A stretch of DNA of 64,000 nt from Acinetobacter calcoaceticus. Its GTDB lineage: Bacteria > Pseudomonadota > Gammaproteobacteria > Pseudomonadales > Moraxellaceae. Under the pieces are notes generated by a model that did not search any database, was not told the DNA's origin, and saw nothing but the letters and a program-made list of their open reading frames with translations. Below, piece after piece: positions 35,906 to 45,245 of this stretch (position 1 is the stretch's first letter; every line of letters begins with the position of its first letter). Location: contig NZ_LS999521.1 of assembly GCF_900520355.1 (NCBI RefSeq), positions 2,852,001-2,916,000 of the forward strand, written 5' to 3'. Position numbers and translations under genes: made by a program.

Positions 35906-36655
35906 TTAATGAATCAGCATGCCACCATTTACATCGAGTGTTACACCCGTTAAGTACGCTGACAGATCACTTGCCAAAAACAGTGCTGCATTTGCAACAT
36001 CTTGTGCTTTACCTAAACGGCCAAGTGGAATACCTGCAAGAATGTCATGACGACGGTCATCATTCATTAAACCACCCGTAATATCAGTCTGGATTAGACC
36101 CGGAGTAAGAGAATTTACACGAATCTGATCGCCACCAAACTCACGAGCCATCGCTTTTGCCAAACCTAAAACCCCAGCTTTTGCAGCGCTATAATGCGGC
36201 CCGCCAAAAATACCACCACCGCGTTGTGCTGAAACAGAAGATAGACACACAATGCTTCCGCCACCATTTGCTTTCATGGATGGAATAACAGCTTGCGACA
36301 TAATGAGTGTTCCGCGCAGGCTGACATCTAAAACACGGTCATAATCATTGCGTTGAATATCAAGTGTTTTTACAGGTTGGGTAATGCCTGCATTATTAAT
36401 TAAAATGTCGATTTTTCCATAGTGTTGTATAGCTTGTTCAACAGCTGCTTTGACCTGCTCTTCATTTGCAACGTTTGCAGCAAGACCTAAATGCCCTTCT
36501 CCAAGTGCCTTTGCAGCGTTTTGGCTTTGAGCAAGATTTAAATCAACAATAATGACTTTGGCACCTTGTTGTGCAAAGATTTCTGCGGTTGCTCGCCCAA
36601 TTCCACGTTCTGATGCTGCACCGGTAATTAATGCCACTTTTCCTTGTAGTAACAT
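35906..36655 (-). CDS. SDR-family NAD(P)-dependent oxidoreductase
   Basis: A 249-residue classical short-chain dehydrogenase. The cofactor motif is T-G-A-A-S-E-R-G-I-G, the N-N-A-G motif follows near 86-89, and the catalytic Ser, Tyr and Lys lie in S-S-V-S-A-Q and Y-S-A-A-K (about 140-160). The Asp at the end of the second strand (I-I-V-D-L-N) favours NAD(H). As the first gene of the transketolase operon it probably oxidises a sugar, polyol or sugar acid to the ketose used downstream. It is divergent from a LysR regulator. Confidence 0.88.
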   Translation of the reverse strand: MLLQGKVALITGAASERGIGRATAEIFAQQGAKVIIVDLNLAQSQNAAKALGEGHLGLAANVANEEQVKAAVEQAIQHYGKIDILINNAGITQPVKTLDIQRNDYDRVLDVSLRGTLIMSQAVIPSMKANGGGSIVCLSSVSAQRGGGIFGGPHYSAAKAGVLGLAKAMAREFGGDQIRVNSLTPGLIQTDITGGLMNDDRRHDILAGIPLGRLGKAQDVANAALFLASDLSAYLTGVTLDVNGGMLIH

Positions 36656-36742
36656 GTTGAATCCTCTTTTACACTTTATTTCCTGAGTTCGGACTTAGAT
36701 TCTCTTTTTTCAGAGGTTCCAGCAATCATCTCGAATTCAACA

Positions 36743-36765
36743 AGGCATGAAAAAAATTCATGCCT
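36743..36765. promoter_or_regulatory. Perfect 9-bp palindrome, candidate LysR operator
   Basis: AGGCATGAA and TTCATGCCT arms are separated by five A residues. It lies 45 bases before the LysR-type regulator start and 88 before the divergent SDR start, the usual place for an autoregulated LysR-family binding site. No T-tract follows on either strand. Confidence 0.65.
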
Positions 36766-36809
36766 GTGCTATTTTTAAATAAGTTTTAGGGATAAAAACG
36801 GATTATTTC

Positions 36810-37715
36810 ATGGATAGTAGTGAAAACAATTTCAACCAGATGCCGTCAATTAAAACATTACAGGCTTTTGAACAAACCGCCCGTTTCGGCAATGTTGCTA
36901 AGGCAGCGGAGCATTTGAATCTCACTCCTTCAGCAGTCAGTCACCAAATTGCCAAACTAGAAGAAATGATTGGGCAGAGTTTATTTATTCGTGGTGCCCG
37001 TGGTGTGACGCTTACCCCGTCAGGTGAACGCTATTTTCAGGATGTCACGACCATTTTGCATAACCTGATGTTAGCCACTGAAAAAGCCGCTGATAAAAGT
37101 CCTAAAGACAGTTTATATATTCATTCATCCCCAAGTTTTGGTTTGCTTTGGCTACTGCCACGCCTCGAATCATTTAAAGAAAAGTTCCCAATGATTCAGG
37201 TCAACCTATCGTGCTCTTATGAAAACTTGCACTTTACTCGTGACAAGATCGACATTGATATTCGCCATGGCCTACCTAACTGGACGGGTGTGGAAATCAG
37301 AACCATTCGTAATGAAAAGCTAGAAGTGCTTGCATCGCCTAAGTTGCTTGAGCGCAGCCCAGTGCATAAGCCCCAAGATTTATTAAAAAAAGAACTGATT
37401 TTATCGCGCTCAACCTTAGTCACTTGGCCCCAGTGGTTTGCGCATCAGGGCTTAAGCATTCCTGAGTTTCCCTACACTTTGAGTTTTGACCGCTCTTATA
37501 TGTCACTTGAAGCGGCAACGCATGGACTAGGTTTTGTTTTAGAAAGTAATTTACTCACTCAAAATTATTTGGAGTCTGGAAAATTAGTTAGAGTTTTTGC
37601 AGATGAGTTATCAATTCCTATTTCTGCTCATCATCTGGTTTACCCGCGAACCCATCAGTTTATTCCTAAAATTGAGCTGTTTTTAAACTGGATTCATGAT
37701 GAGTTGGCAGATTGA
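36810..37715 (+). CDS. LysR-family regulator, GcvA-like
   Basis: A 301-residue LysR-type regulator. The DNA-binding domain covers about 12-71 (L-Q-A-F-E-Q-T-A-R-F-G-N-V-A-K-A-A-E-H-L-N-L-T-P-S-A-V-S-H, with A-V-S-H-Q-I in the recognition helix), and the effector domain about 95-295. The A-V-S-H-Q motif and the region before P-S-F-G-L-L-W-L-L-P-R-L place it in the GcvA-like subgroup. It is divergent from the SDR/MFS/transketolase operon and is most likely its local activator or repressor. Confidence 0.9.
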   Translation: MDSSENNFNQMPSIKTLQAFEQTARFGNVAKAAEHLNLTPSAVSHQIAKLEEMIGQSLFIRGARGVTLTPSGERYFQDVTTILHNLMLATEKAADKSPKDSLYIHSSPSFGLLWLLPRLESFKEKFPMIQVNLSCSYENLHFTRDKIDIDIRHGLPNWTGVEIRTIRNEKLEVLASPKLLERSPVHKPQDLLKKELILSRSTLVTWPQWFAHQGLSIPEFPYTLSFDRSYMSLEAATHGLGFVLESNLLTQNYLESGKLVRVFADELSIPISAHHLVYPRTHQFIPKIELFLNWIHDELAD

Positions 37716-37727
37716 GAAAGCAATTTC

Positions 37728-38174
37728 TTAAATAATCTGAATTTGCTCAACTCTTAAGTGATGCATCATCTCTCGAACAAATACAAAGTAGGTAAAAATA
37801 TAAAGCTGATTTGGGACTACTTGGCTTGTGTAGTAGCTCAAATGCTCAATAAATTCATTGAATCCATGCTCAAGCTCAATGCGACTGATTTGCTTTTTAG
37901 CACTAAAAAATAACTCACTGAGTTGTGTCATGGCTGTATCAGACGTAACAGCTACACCACTTATATTTAGGTCTCTGAGTGGCTGAGACTCTATAATTTC
38001 TTCAATAAAGTAAATCATCTTTTCAATAGTAAGCTCATCAATAACACCATGGCTGATGCTTTTTGACTCAACAAAACCCAAGCCCTGTTCAATTTGGATG
38101 TGTTGGTTGTTTAGGTCAAATGATAGGCCATTGAGACCAAGTGAAATTTTTAAAATTGAATCGGGATGAGCCAT
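37728..38174 (-). CDS. Unknown protein, 148 residues
   Basis: A small cytoplasmic-looking protein of no recognised family. It has an acidic N-terminal half with predicted strands (I-L-K-I-S-L-G-L-N-G-L-S-F-D), a helical middle (I-E-K-M-I-Y-F-I-E-E-I-I-E-S) and a C-terminus rich in aromatic residues (Y-I-F-T-Y-F-V-F-V-R-E-M-M-H-H-L). It converges on the LysR regulator gene with only 12 bases between stops. Codon use is like its neighbours, so I consider it real. No motif suggests a function. Confidence 0.68.
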   Translation of the reverse strand: MAHPDSILKISLGLNGLSFDLNNQHIQIEQGLGFVESKSISHGVIDELTIEKMIYFIEEIIESQPLRDLNISGVAVTSDTAMTQLSELFFSAKKQISRIELEHGFNEFIEHLSYYTSQVVPNQLYIFTYFVFVREMMHHLRVEQIQII

Positions 38175-38356
38175 AAAAATGGCGTGCTGTTGAAGTTTGC
38201 TAAAAAAGTTACTTTATTTATAGCCTTAAATTGTGCTGGTTGTTCAATATTTAGCATTAACCACTCGATTATTATTAACACTATATATAATAAAAACCTC
38301 TTTAAAAAGATAAAAAATCAATCTTATATTCATCCAATCCTACTATTACAAAATAG

Positions 38357-39511
<1,155 letters not shown>

Positions 39512-39540
39512 TCTTTTGAATTGAAACTATATTCATCTTA

Positions 39541-39578
39541 AAAAAGACTCTCAGCTTAATATGACTGAGAGTCTTTTC
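39541..39578. terminator. Bidirectional terminator between mro and the Fsr-like exporter gene
   Basis: AAAAAGACTCTCAG pairs with CTGAGAGTCTTTT around a 10-base AT-rich loop. Both strands end in T residues, serving two convergent genes. Confidence 0.9.
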
Positions 39579-39580
39579 AT

Positions 39581-40801
39581 TTATTTAACCTTTGTGTTTG
39601 GTAAAAATGCAGTTGCAAAACCAAGTAATGGCAACAATGAACATAAACCAAATACCCATTCAATGCCGTTAATATCAGCTAAATGCCCTAACCCTGCTGC
39701 GGCAATACCACTTACCCCAAACATCAGACCGAACATTAAACCTGCAATCATGCCCACACGGCCCGGAACAGCTTCTTGTGCGTAAACCACCATGGCTGCA
39801 AAAGCAGATGACAATATCAAACCTGCAATAATTGAGAAAACTGTTGTCCAAAATAAGTTTGCATACGGCATCATTAATGCAAACGGCGCCATACCTACAA
39901 ATGAAACCCAAATAACCGCTTTACGGCCAATTTTGTCACCAATTGGACCACCCGCAAATGTTCCTAAAGCAACAGCAGCCAAGAAAGCAAATAAGTGCAA
40001 TTGTGCCGTTTGAATGCTGATATGGAACTTTTGAATCAAGTAAAATGTAAAGTAATTACTAATGCTGGCAATGTAGGTGAATTTGGCGAACATCAACACA
40101 CTAATGGTGCTCAAAGCAATAATGAGCTTACGACCATGCAATTTACTATGTGCTTGAGTCACCCGTGTTGCCACCTGACTTTTAGCATGACCAATCGTCC
40201 AACGGCTTACACCAAATAAAACCCAAATGGCTAAAAGTGCAAATATAACTAAGCCAGCAACTGCATGCTGCCCAAACGGAACTATCAGCAAAGCTGCTAA
40301 TAATGGACCAATGGCAGTGCCTGTGTTTCCACCCACCTGAAAAGTTGATTGAGCCGTACCGAAACGCCCACCGGATGCCATACGCGCCACTCGTGAAGCT
40401 TCAGGGTGAAAAGTTGCAGACCCTACACCAATAAGCGCAGATGCACATAACAACACAGTAAAGCTTGGTGAAAATGCCAACAAGATAATGCCGCAGAATG
40501 TAACCATCATTCCCAGTGGCAGAAGATACGGTTTTGGATGTTTATCGGTATAAAGTCCAATCCAAGGCTGTAGCAGTGAACCTGTAATCTGGTACACAAA
40601 CGAAATTAGGCCAACTTGAGCAAAACTCAGTGAAAAGTTTGCTTTAAGCATTGGATAGATGGCTGGTAAGACTGCCTGAATCAAATCATTCAGTAAATGT
40701 GCAACCGCCACGGCGCCTACAATTTTAATAATCATTCCTTGAGGCTGATCATTAGCAACGGTATTGGCAATACCATCTTTCAATTGTATTGAAGACGTCA
40801 T
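39581..40801 (-). CDS. MFS exporter, fosmidomycin-resistance (Fsr) type
   Basis: A 12-helix transporter of 406 residues. H-L-L-N-D-L-I-Q-A-V-L-P-A-I-Y-P-M-L-K in helix 1, G-S-L-L-Q-P-W-I-G-L-Y-T-D-K and S-A-T-F-H-P-E-A-S-R are characteristic of the Fsr group, whose E. coli member exports fosmidomycin. The natural substrate is not known. It is divergent from an AraC-family regulator, and a long inverted repeat lies between them, so expression is probably inducible by a small molecule. Confidence 0.88.
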   Translation of the reverse strand: MTSSIQLKDGIANTVANDQPQGMIIKIVGAVAVAHLLNDLIQAVLPAIYPMLKANFSLSFAQVGLISFVYQITGSLLQPWIGLYTDKHPKPYLLPLGMMVTFCGIILLAFSPSFTVLLCASALIGVGSATFHPEASRVARMASGGRFGTAQSTFQVGGNTGTAIGPLLAALLIVPFGQHAVAGLVIFALLAIWVLFGVSRWTIGHAKSQVATRVTQAHSKLHGRKLIIALSTISVLMFAKFTYIASISNYFTFYLIQKFHISIQTAQLHLFAFLAAVALGTFAGGPIGDKIGRKAVIWVSFVGMAPFALMMPYANLFWTTVFSIIAGLILSSAFAAMVVYAQEAVPGRVGMIAGLMFGLMFGVSGIAAAGLGHLADINGIEWVFGLCSLLPLLGFATAFLPNTKVK

Positions 40802-40844
40802 ACCTGAAAAACTCCAATATTTTTAAGTAAGGTGCTTATTGTAA

Positions 40845-40893
40845 ATTGTCGCTTATAAAGTTATCTTCCAATAATCATCGTATAAGTGACAAT
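40845..40893. promoter_or_regulatory. Inverted repeat between the divergent Fsr-like and AraC-family genes
   Basis: Arms 40845-40858 and 40880-40893 match in 12 of 14 positions as an inverted repeat (ATTGTC-R-CTTATA core) around a 21-base spacer. This spacing, about 3.5 helical turns centre to centre, suits an AraC-family dimer. The right arm ends 14 bases before the regulator ATG. Confidence 0.7.
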
Positions 40894-40907
40894 TTTTAGG
40901 ATAGATT

Positions 40908-41696
40908 ATGTCCGATTCTCTTATTCAGTCTGATTTGTCTGAACTTGTGATTGGACTATCTTCCGAGCATGCCTACCGAGAAATCACGCCGACTCATACG
41001 CATGCACGTGCTCAGTTTTTATATGCGTCCACTGGAAATATTCAGGTTTTTACACCTAATAATGTCTGGATTGTGCCACCCATGTGTGCGTTATGGATTC
41101 CTGCCCATGTCGAGCATAGTGTGATTTCACTGAGTCACGTGAAGTTAAATACTGCTTTGGTTGAAATAAATGCAGCTGCTTTGATGGGACAACATTGCTT
41201 TATTATTCGGGTGAGCAACCTTTTGCATGAGCTTTTGATTCGTTTAAACGAAATTGAACGCGAAAACTCACCAAATATTACGACCTCTCAAGAGCTTTCT
41301 CGTTCTTTGCAAATTCTAATTTTTGAAGAAATTCATCGAGCCAATTTATTGCCTATCCAGATTCCATGGCCAAAAGACAAACGATTATTAAAAATTTGCC
41401 AAGCCTTATTACACGCGCCTAATCACTCAAAAGATTTAACAGATTGGGCGGATGATATTGGCACGAGTTCGAGAACTTTAATGCGCATGTTTCAAAAAGA
41501 AACCGGGTTGTCTTATCGAGCATGGGTACAGCAAATGCATATTGCACTTGCCTTGAGTAAAATCGCGAATGGTGAATCTATTGCTCAAATTTCCGAGTCA
41601 CTGGGGTATAACAACCCCAGTGCTTTTAGTGCGATGTTTAAACGACATTTAGGAAAAACACCTCAGCAATTTAGAAGTGTTGCGATGTCGTTATAA
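40908..41696 (+). CDS. AraC-family transcriptional regulator
   Basis: A 262-residue regulator. An N-terminal cupin-like sensing domain covers about 15-95 (H-T-H-A-R-A-Q-F-L-Y-A; I-W-I-P-A-H-V-E-H), and a C-terminal double helix-turn-helix about 160-255 (L-T-D-W-A-D-D-I-G-T-S-S-R-T-L-M-R-M-F; I-A-Q-I-S-E-S-L-G-Y-N-N-P-S-A-F-S-A-M-F). H-x-H with F-L-Y-A is typical of the NimR/YdeC-type subgroup that controls adjacent exporters, which fits the divergent MFS gene. Its 3' end overlaps the end of the convergent glutaminase gene by 34 bases. Confidence 0.9.
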   Translation: MSDSLIQSDLSELVIGLSSEHAYREITPTHTHARAQFLYASTGNIQVFTPNNVWIVPPMCALWIPAHVEHSVISLSHVKLNTALVEINAAALMGQHCFIIRVSNLLHELLIRLNEIERENSPNITTSQELSRSLQILIFEEIHRANLLPIQIPWPKDKRLLKICQALLHAPNHSKDLTDWADDIGTSSRTLMRMFQKETGLSYRAWVQQMHIALALSKIANGESIAQISESLGYNNPSAFSAMFKRHLGKTPQQFRSVAMSL

Positions 41697-42985
41697 GTCT
41701 TTTTTTTTGAGCGTATTTCATGCTTTTCGAGCAAATCGTCAAAATCATGATAGACGTGCAATTCTCGATCCTTATCGGTTCTCGCATGATCTAATCGTTG
41801 TTCAGGATCAACCAAAACGAGTGTATGACCATCATCAATCAGACGATCTACACCTTCTAAGAACATACGTTTACCCACCTCATGGATCAGTGAAATCTGG
41901 GTCAAATCAATTACGATTGTGCTGTGGTCAGTCGTCTCGTCTTGTAAAATACGCAATAACATTTCAGCTTCGGTAAATTTCAATACGCCTCGAAGCACAT
42001 ACACACTCAATGATGCATCTTTCCCTGTACGATAATGGCTCTGTACAATGGTTTGTGCAGAAGGTGTACCTTCCATAAGGTGTAATCCCATGTCACGAGA
42101 TAGGCGCTCTAAAATATCGATACCACGTATACTATGACCATGCTCATCTAGTCGAGGAGAAAAAGCAGCAATACTGACCTGACCCGGCAGCACACCTAAT
42201 ATACCGCCTGCCACACCACTTTTAGCTGGAATTCCTACAGTCGACAACCAGTCACCCGCAGCATCATACATACCACAACTCATCATGACACTGAGTACTT
42301 GTCTCACTACAGATCGGTTCAACAGACGCTTTCCAGTTTTAGGATCAACCCCACCATTGGCAAGTACACTGCCCATACGTACAAGATCTTTAACCGTCAC
42401 CAAAATCGCACATTGGCGAATATAACCATTCACAATATCGACAGGATCAGTTTCTAAAATTCCAACTGTCCGCAACATATAGCCGATTGAAAGATTACGA
42501 TAGGCTGTTTTGACTTCCGAATCGTAAACAGACTCATCAAAACTTAATTCACGTCCTGCAAGCTCGCTCATAAAACGGCGTAGAATTTCTGCACTATGTA
42601 GACCATGTTTGACCTGAATCAATGAATGTACAGTAATTGCGCCAGAGTTGATCATCGGGTTTTTCGGACGACCATCTTTACCCAATGAAATTTCATTGAA
42701 GGCTTCCCCAGAAGGTTCTACCCCGACTTTATCAAGTACCGCATCAATGCCAAGCTGTTGCATAACATAGGCATAGACAAAAGGCTTAGAAATCGACTGA
42801 ATGGTGAATTCGGTATCATCATCGCCAATCGAATAAATTTCACCATCTACCGTAGACATGGCTAAAGCCAATCGGTCTGGATTTGCATTTGCCAACTCTG
42901 GAATATAGTCAGCTAGATGCCCGCTATTATCTACCTCACAGGCTTCTATCACATTTGCCAAATAATCTGGGAGAGGGGTTTTCAT
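41663..42985 (-). CDS. glsA: Glutaminase A with C-terminal STAS domain
   Basis: This enzyme hydrolyses glutamine to glutamate and ammonia in the cytoplasm. The glutaminase domain covers about 1-310 of 440 residues. The serine-lysine pair of the beta-lactamase-like fold is S-I-S-K-P-F (about 64-69), and N-P-M-I-N-S-G-A is also typical. A STAS-like domain follows at about 335-425 (V-L-R-G-V-L-K-F-T-E-A-E, then I-V-I-D-L-T-Q-I-S). Most bacterial GlsA proteins are near 310 residues, so the fusion adds a possible nucleotide-sensing or regulatory module. It is monocistronic and overlaps the araC-like gene tail to tail. Confidence 0.93.
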   Translation of the reverse strand: MKTPLPDYLANVIEACEVDNSGHLADYIPELANANPDRLALAMSTVDGEIYSIGDDDTEFTIQSISKPFVYAYVMQQLGIDAVLDKVGVEPSGEAFNEISLGKDGRPKNPMINSGAITVHSLIQVKHGLHSAEILRRFMSELAGRELSFDESVYDSEVKTAYRNLSIGYMLRTVGILETDPVDIVNGYIRQCAILVTVKDLVRMGSVLANGGVDPKTGKRLLNRSVVRQVLSVMMSCGMYDAAGDWLSTVGIPAKSGVAGGILGVLPGQVSIAAFSPRLDEHGHSIRGIDILERLSRDMGLHLMEGTPSAQTIVQSHYRTGKDASLSVYVLRGVLKFTEAEMLLRILQDETTDHSTIVIDLTQISLIHEVGKRMFLEGVDRLIDDGHTLVLVDPEQRLDHARTDKDRELHVYHDFDDLLEKHEIRSKKKTYNDIATLLNC

Positions 42986-43162
42986 GGTGAGTAACCTTAA
43001 ATGAGGAGATTTACACTTTCGAGCATTTTTTCAGCACAACCAGCTGATAATATTAAAATTATACTTTTTGAATGAATTAAAAATCACGATATAAGTATTG
43101 TAATTCCGATGCCTGATTTATTTCAAGCTCATTATACCTTTTTCAAAACTTTAAATAGAGGA

Positions 43163-43645
43163 TTAGATTATTCTTTCTACAAATAACACTCCATTTAAAT
43201 GATCGACTTCATGTTGAACAATACGAGCAGGAAAACCGTGAAAAATTGTCTCTACCACGTCACCTTCTAGTGTTAAGTATTTAACCTTGACCATTTCTGC
43301 ACGTTCAACTTGTCCACGTTCATCTGGCACACTTAAACAGCCCTCTTCGCCCAAACAAGTTTCACTCGAAAACTCCAAAATCTCTGGATTTACCATCACC
43401 ACCGCATCCATTTCAGGAGCATCTGGATAACGTGGATTTGGTCGAGATGCCACAATAATGACTCGTTTAGAGATGTAAACTTGCGGTGCAGCAATGCCAA
43501 CACCGTTACGTTCAAGCATAGTGGCATGCATAGCGGCTGCAAGCTCATAAAGCCAATCACTGTTCAACTCAATTGGTGAGACAGGTGCAGCAATCAGTTT
43601 TAAAATGTTTTCACCTTGCTTGGCAACTGGTAAAATCACGCTCAT
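43163..43645 (-). CDS. def: Peptide deformylase
   Basis: A metalloenzyme of 160 residues that removes formyl groups from nascent N-terminal methionine. All three family motifs are present: G-I-A-A-P-Q-V (motif I), E-E-G-C-L-S-V-P (motif II, metal Cys) and Q-H-E-V-D-H-L-N-G (motif III, two His and catalytic Glu). The ATG at 43645 has AGAGG seven bases before it; the longer frame starts at TTG. The main def gene normally sits with fmt, so this solitary copy is probably an additional deformylase. It lies between glsA and a transporter gene. Confidence 0.92.
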   Translation of the reverse strand: MSVILPVAKQGENILKLIAAPVSPIELNSDWLYELAAAMHATMLERNGVGIAAPQVYISKRVIIVASRPNPRYPDAPEMDAVVMVNPEILEFSSETCLGEEGCLSVPDERGQVERAEMVKVKYLTLEGDVVETIFHGFPARIVQHEVDHLNGVLFVERII

Positions 43646-43885
43646 CCCTTGGCCTCTAATCAAATTAGGTTTTACTTATTTTATTGTGTCGCTGAACGAC
43701 TCAAAAGAAAAGCGATTCCTTCATCTGTTTTTGTTTCATCTAAAGCAATTTTTTGTTTTAAACAATTTTTATTCTTCATGGAACACAGTTTATCTAGGGA
43801 TCGATCATACAAAATATCCTCCATTTACTTTTAATTCACTTTTCCATTAATATCCAAACTTCGATTACAACAATTAAGTAAAAAA

Positions 43886-45184
43886 ATGGATCAAGAATTA
43901 ATCTTGCAGGATGCGAACTATCTGAATAAAGAAGATAAAAGAACTCTCGCCCTTTCTTCTCTGGGCGGTGCTTTAGAGTTTTACGATTTTGTGATTTATG
44001 TGTTCTACGCCAAAATCATTTCCGACTTATTTTTCCCAAGCACACTCAGTCCGTTTTGGGCCATGCTCAATACTTACGGGATTTTTGCAGCAGGTTACTT
44101 TTTCAGACCGCTAGGTGGAGTTGTCATGGCTCACTTTGGTGATCTGGTCGGGCGTAAAAAACTATTCTCGCTTTCTATTTTGCTGATGGCTCTGCCTACC
44201 CTGTTTATCGGGATTTTGCCCACTTTTGAAAATATTGGTTATTTGGCACCGCTGCTTTTATTGCTGATGCGTGTTGTGCAAGGTATTGCGATTGGTGGTG
44301 AAATTCCGGCTGCATGGACATTTGTGTCTGAACACGTACCTGAAAGAAAAATTGGGCTGGCAAATGGTTTATTAACTGCCGGACTGTCTTTAGGAATTTT
44401 ATTGGGTGCGCTCATGTCTTTATGGATCTCGCTTAATTTTAGTGAGGGGCAAATCCATGACTGGGCTTGGCGTATCCCTTTCATTGCAGGCGGTATTTTT
44501 GGCCTAGTCGCACTTTATTTACGAACCTATTTAAAAGAAACACCTGTGTTTAAAGCAATGCAGGCACGTAAAGAAATCTCCAAAGAAATGCCAGTGAAGC
44601 AAGTGTTAAAAACTCATAAAACAGCCGTTGTTATTGGCATGTTATTTACATGGTTTTTAACAGGTTGCGTGGTGGTGGTTATTTTAGCCATGCCAAATTT
44701 ATTGATTGGTTCATTTGGTTTTGAGCGTGCGCAAACTTTTGAAATACAAAGCGCAGCCATTGTCATGCAAATGGTCGGCTGTATTTTGGCAGGTTATTTT
44801 GCTGACCGTTTTGGCTGTGGCAGAGTCATGATGGTAGGTGCTCTTGCTGTGGCACTTACAGCAGCAGTTTTTTATAACAGTTTAGGTCACGCCGCACATT
44901 CAACCATTTTTGGTTTATATATGTTGTTGGGTCTATGCTCAGGTACTGTCGGCATGGTGTCGAGCAGCATGGTCAAAATGTTCCCCGCGCCTGTTCGCTT
45001 CTCGGGCATTTCATTTTCTTATAATTTATCTTATGCAATTGTGGGTGGTATGACACTGCCTTTAGTTCATTGGCTCAGTCAATATAGTGATATTGGTGCG
45101 ATGTATTATATTTTCGCGCTGACTATTTTAGCTTTTGTAACCGCTTTTGTATTTTGGAATAAGTTTGAGAAATCCAGATATTAA
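43886..45184 (+). CDS. MFS transporter, metabolite:H+ symporter (MHS) type
   Basis: A 12-helix importer of 432 residues. L-G-G-A-L-E-F-Y-D-F-V-I-Y at the end of the first helix, R-P-L-G-G-V-V-M-A-H-F-G-D-L-V-G-R-K and G-G-E-I-P-A-A-W-T-F are hallmarks of the MHS group (proline/betaine ProP, citrate, ketoglutarate and aromatic-acid transporters). The substrate cannot be read from sequence. It converges on the porin gene at the end of the oxygenase operon and may belong to that locus, but it is on the opposite strand with its own upstream region. Confidence 0.86.
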   Translation: MDQELILQDANYLNKEDKRTLALSSLGGALEFYDFVIYVFYAKIISDLFFPSTLSPFWAMLNTYGIFAAGYFFRPLGGVVMAHFGDLVGRKKLFSLSILLMALPTLFIGILPTFENIGYLAPLLLLLMRVVQGIAIGGEIPAAWTFVSEHVPERKIGLANGLLTAGLSLGILLGALMSLWISLNFSEGQIHDWAWRIPFIAGGIFGLVALYLRTYLKETPVFKAMQARKEISKEMPVKQVLKTHKTAVVIGMLFTWFLTGCVVVVILAMPNLLIGSFGFERAQTFEIQSAAIVMQMVGCILAGYFADRFGCGRVMMVGALAVALTAAVFYNSLGHAAHSTIFGLYMLLGLCSGTVGMVSSSMVKMFPAPVRFSGISFSYNLSYAIVGGMTLPLVHWLSQYSDIGAMYYIFALTILAFVTAFVFWNKFEKSRY

Positions 45185-45202
45185 AAGTGTTCATTCATTA
45201 AA

Positions 45203-45234
45203 TAAAAAACCACGTCAGCTGCGTGGTTTTTTAT
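45203..45234. terminator. Bidirectional terminator between the MHS transporter and porin genes
   Basis: A 10-bp stem (45205-45214 with 45222-45231) of five A-T and five GC-rich pairs with a 7-base loop. T residues exit on both strands. Confidence 0.92.
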
Positions 45235-45245
45235 TGCCGTTCACT

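Noticed and set aside
43605..43850. Two overlapping short frames (81 and 61 codons) between def and the MHS transporter
   Set aside because: Phenylalanine- and lysine-rich translations from an AT-rich intergenic region, without ribosome-binding sites or motifs.
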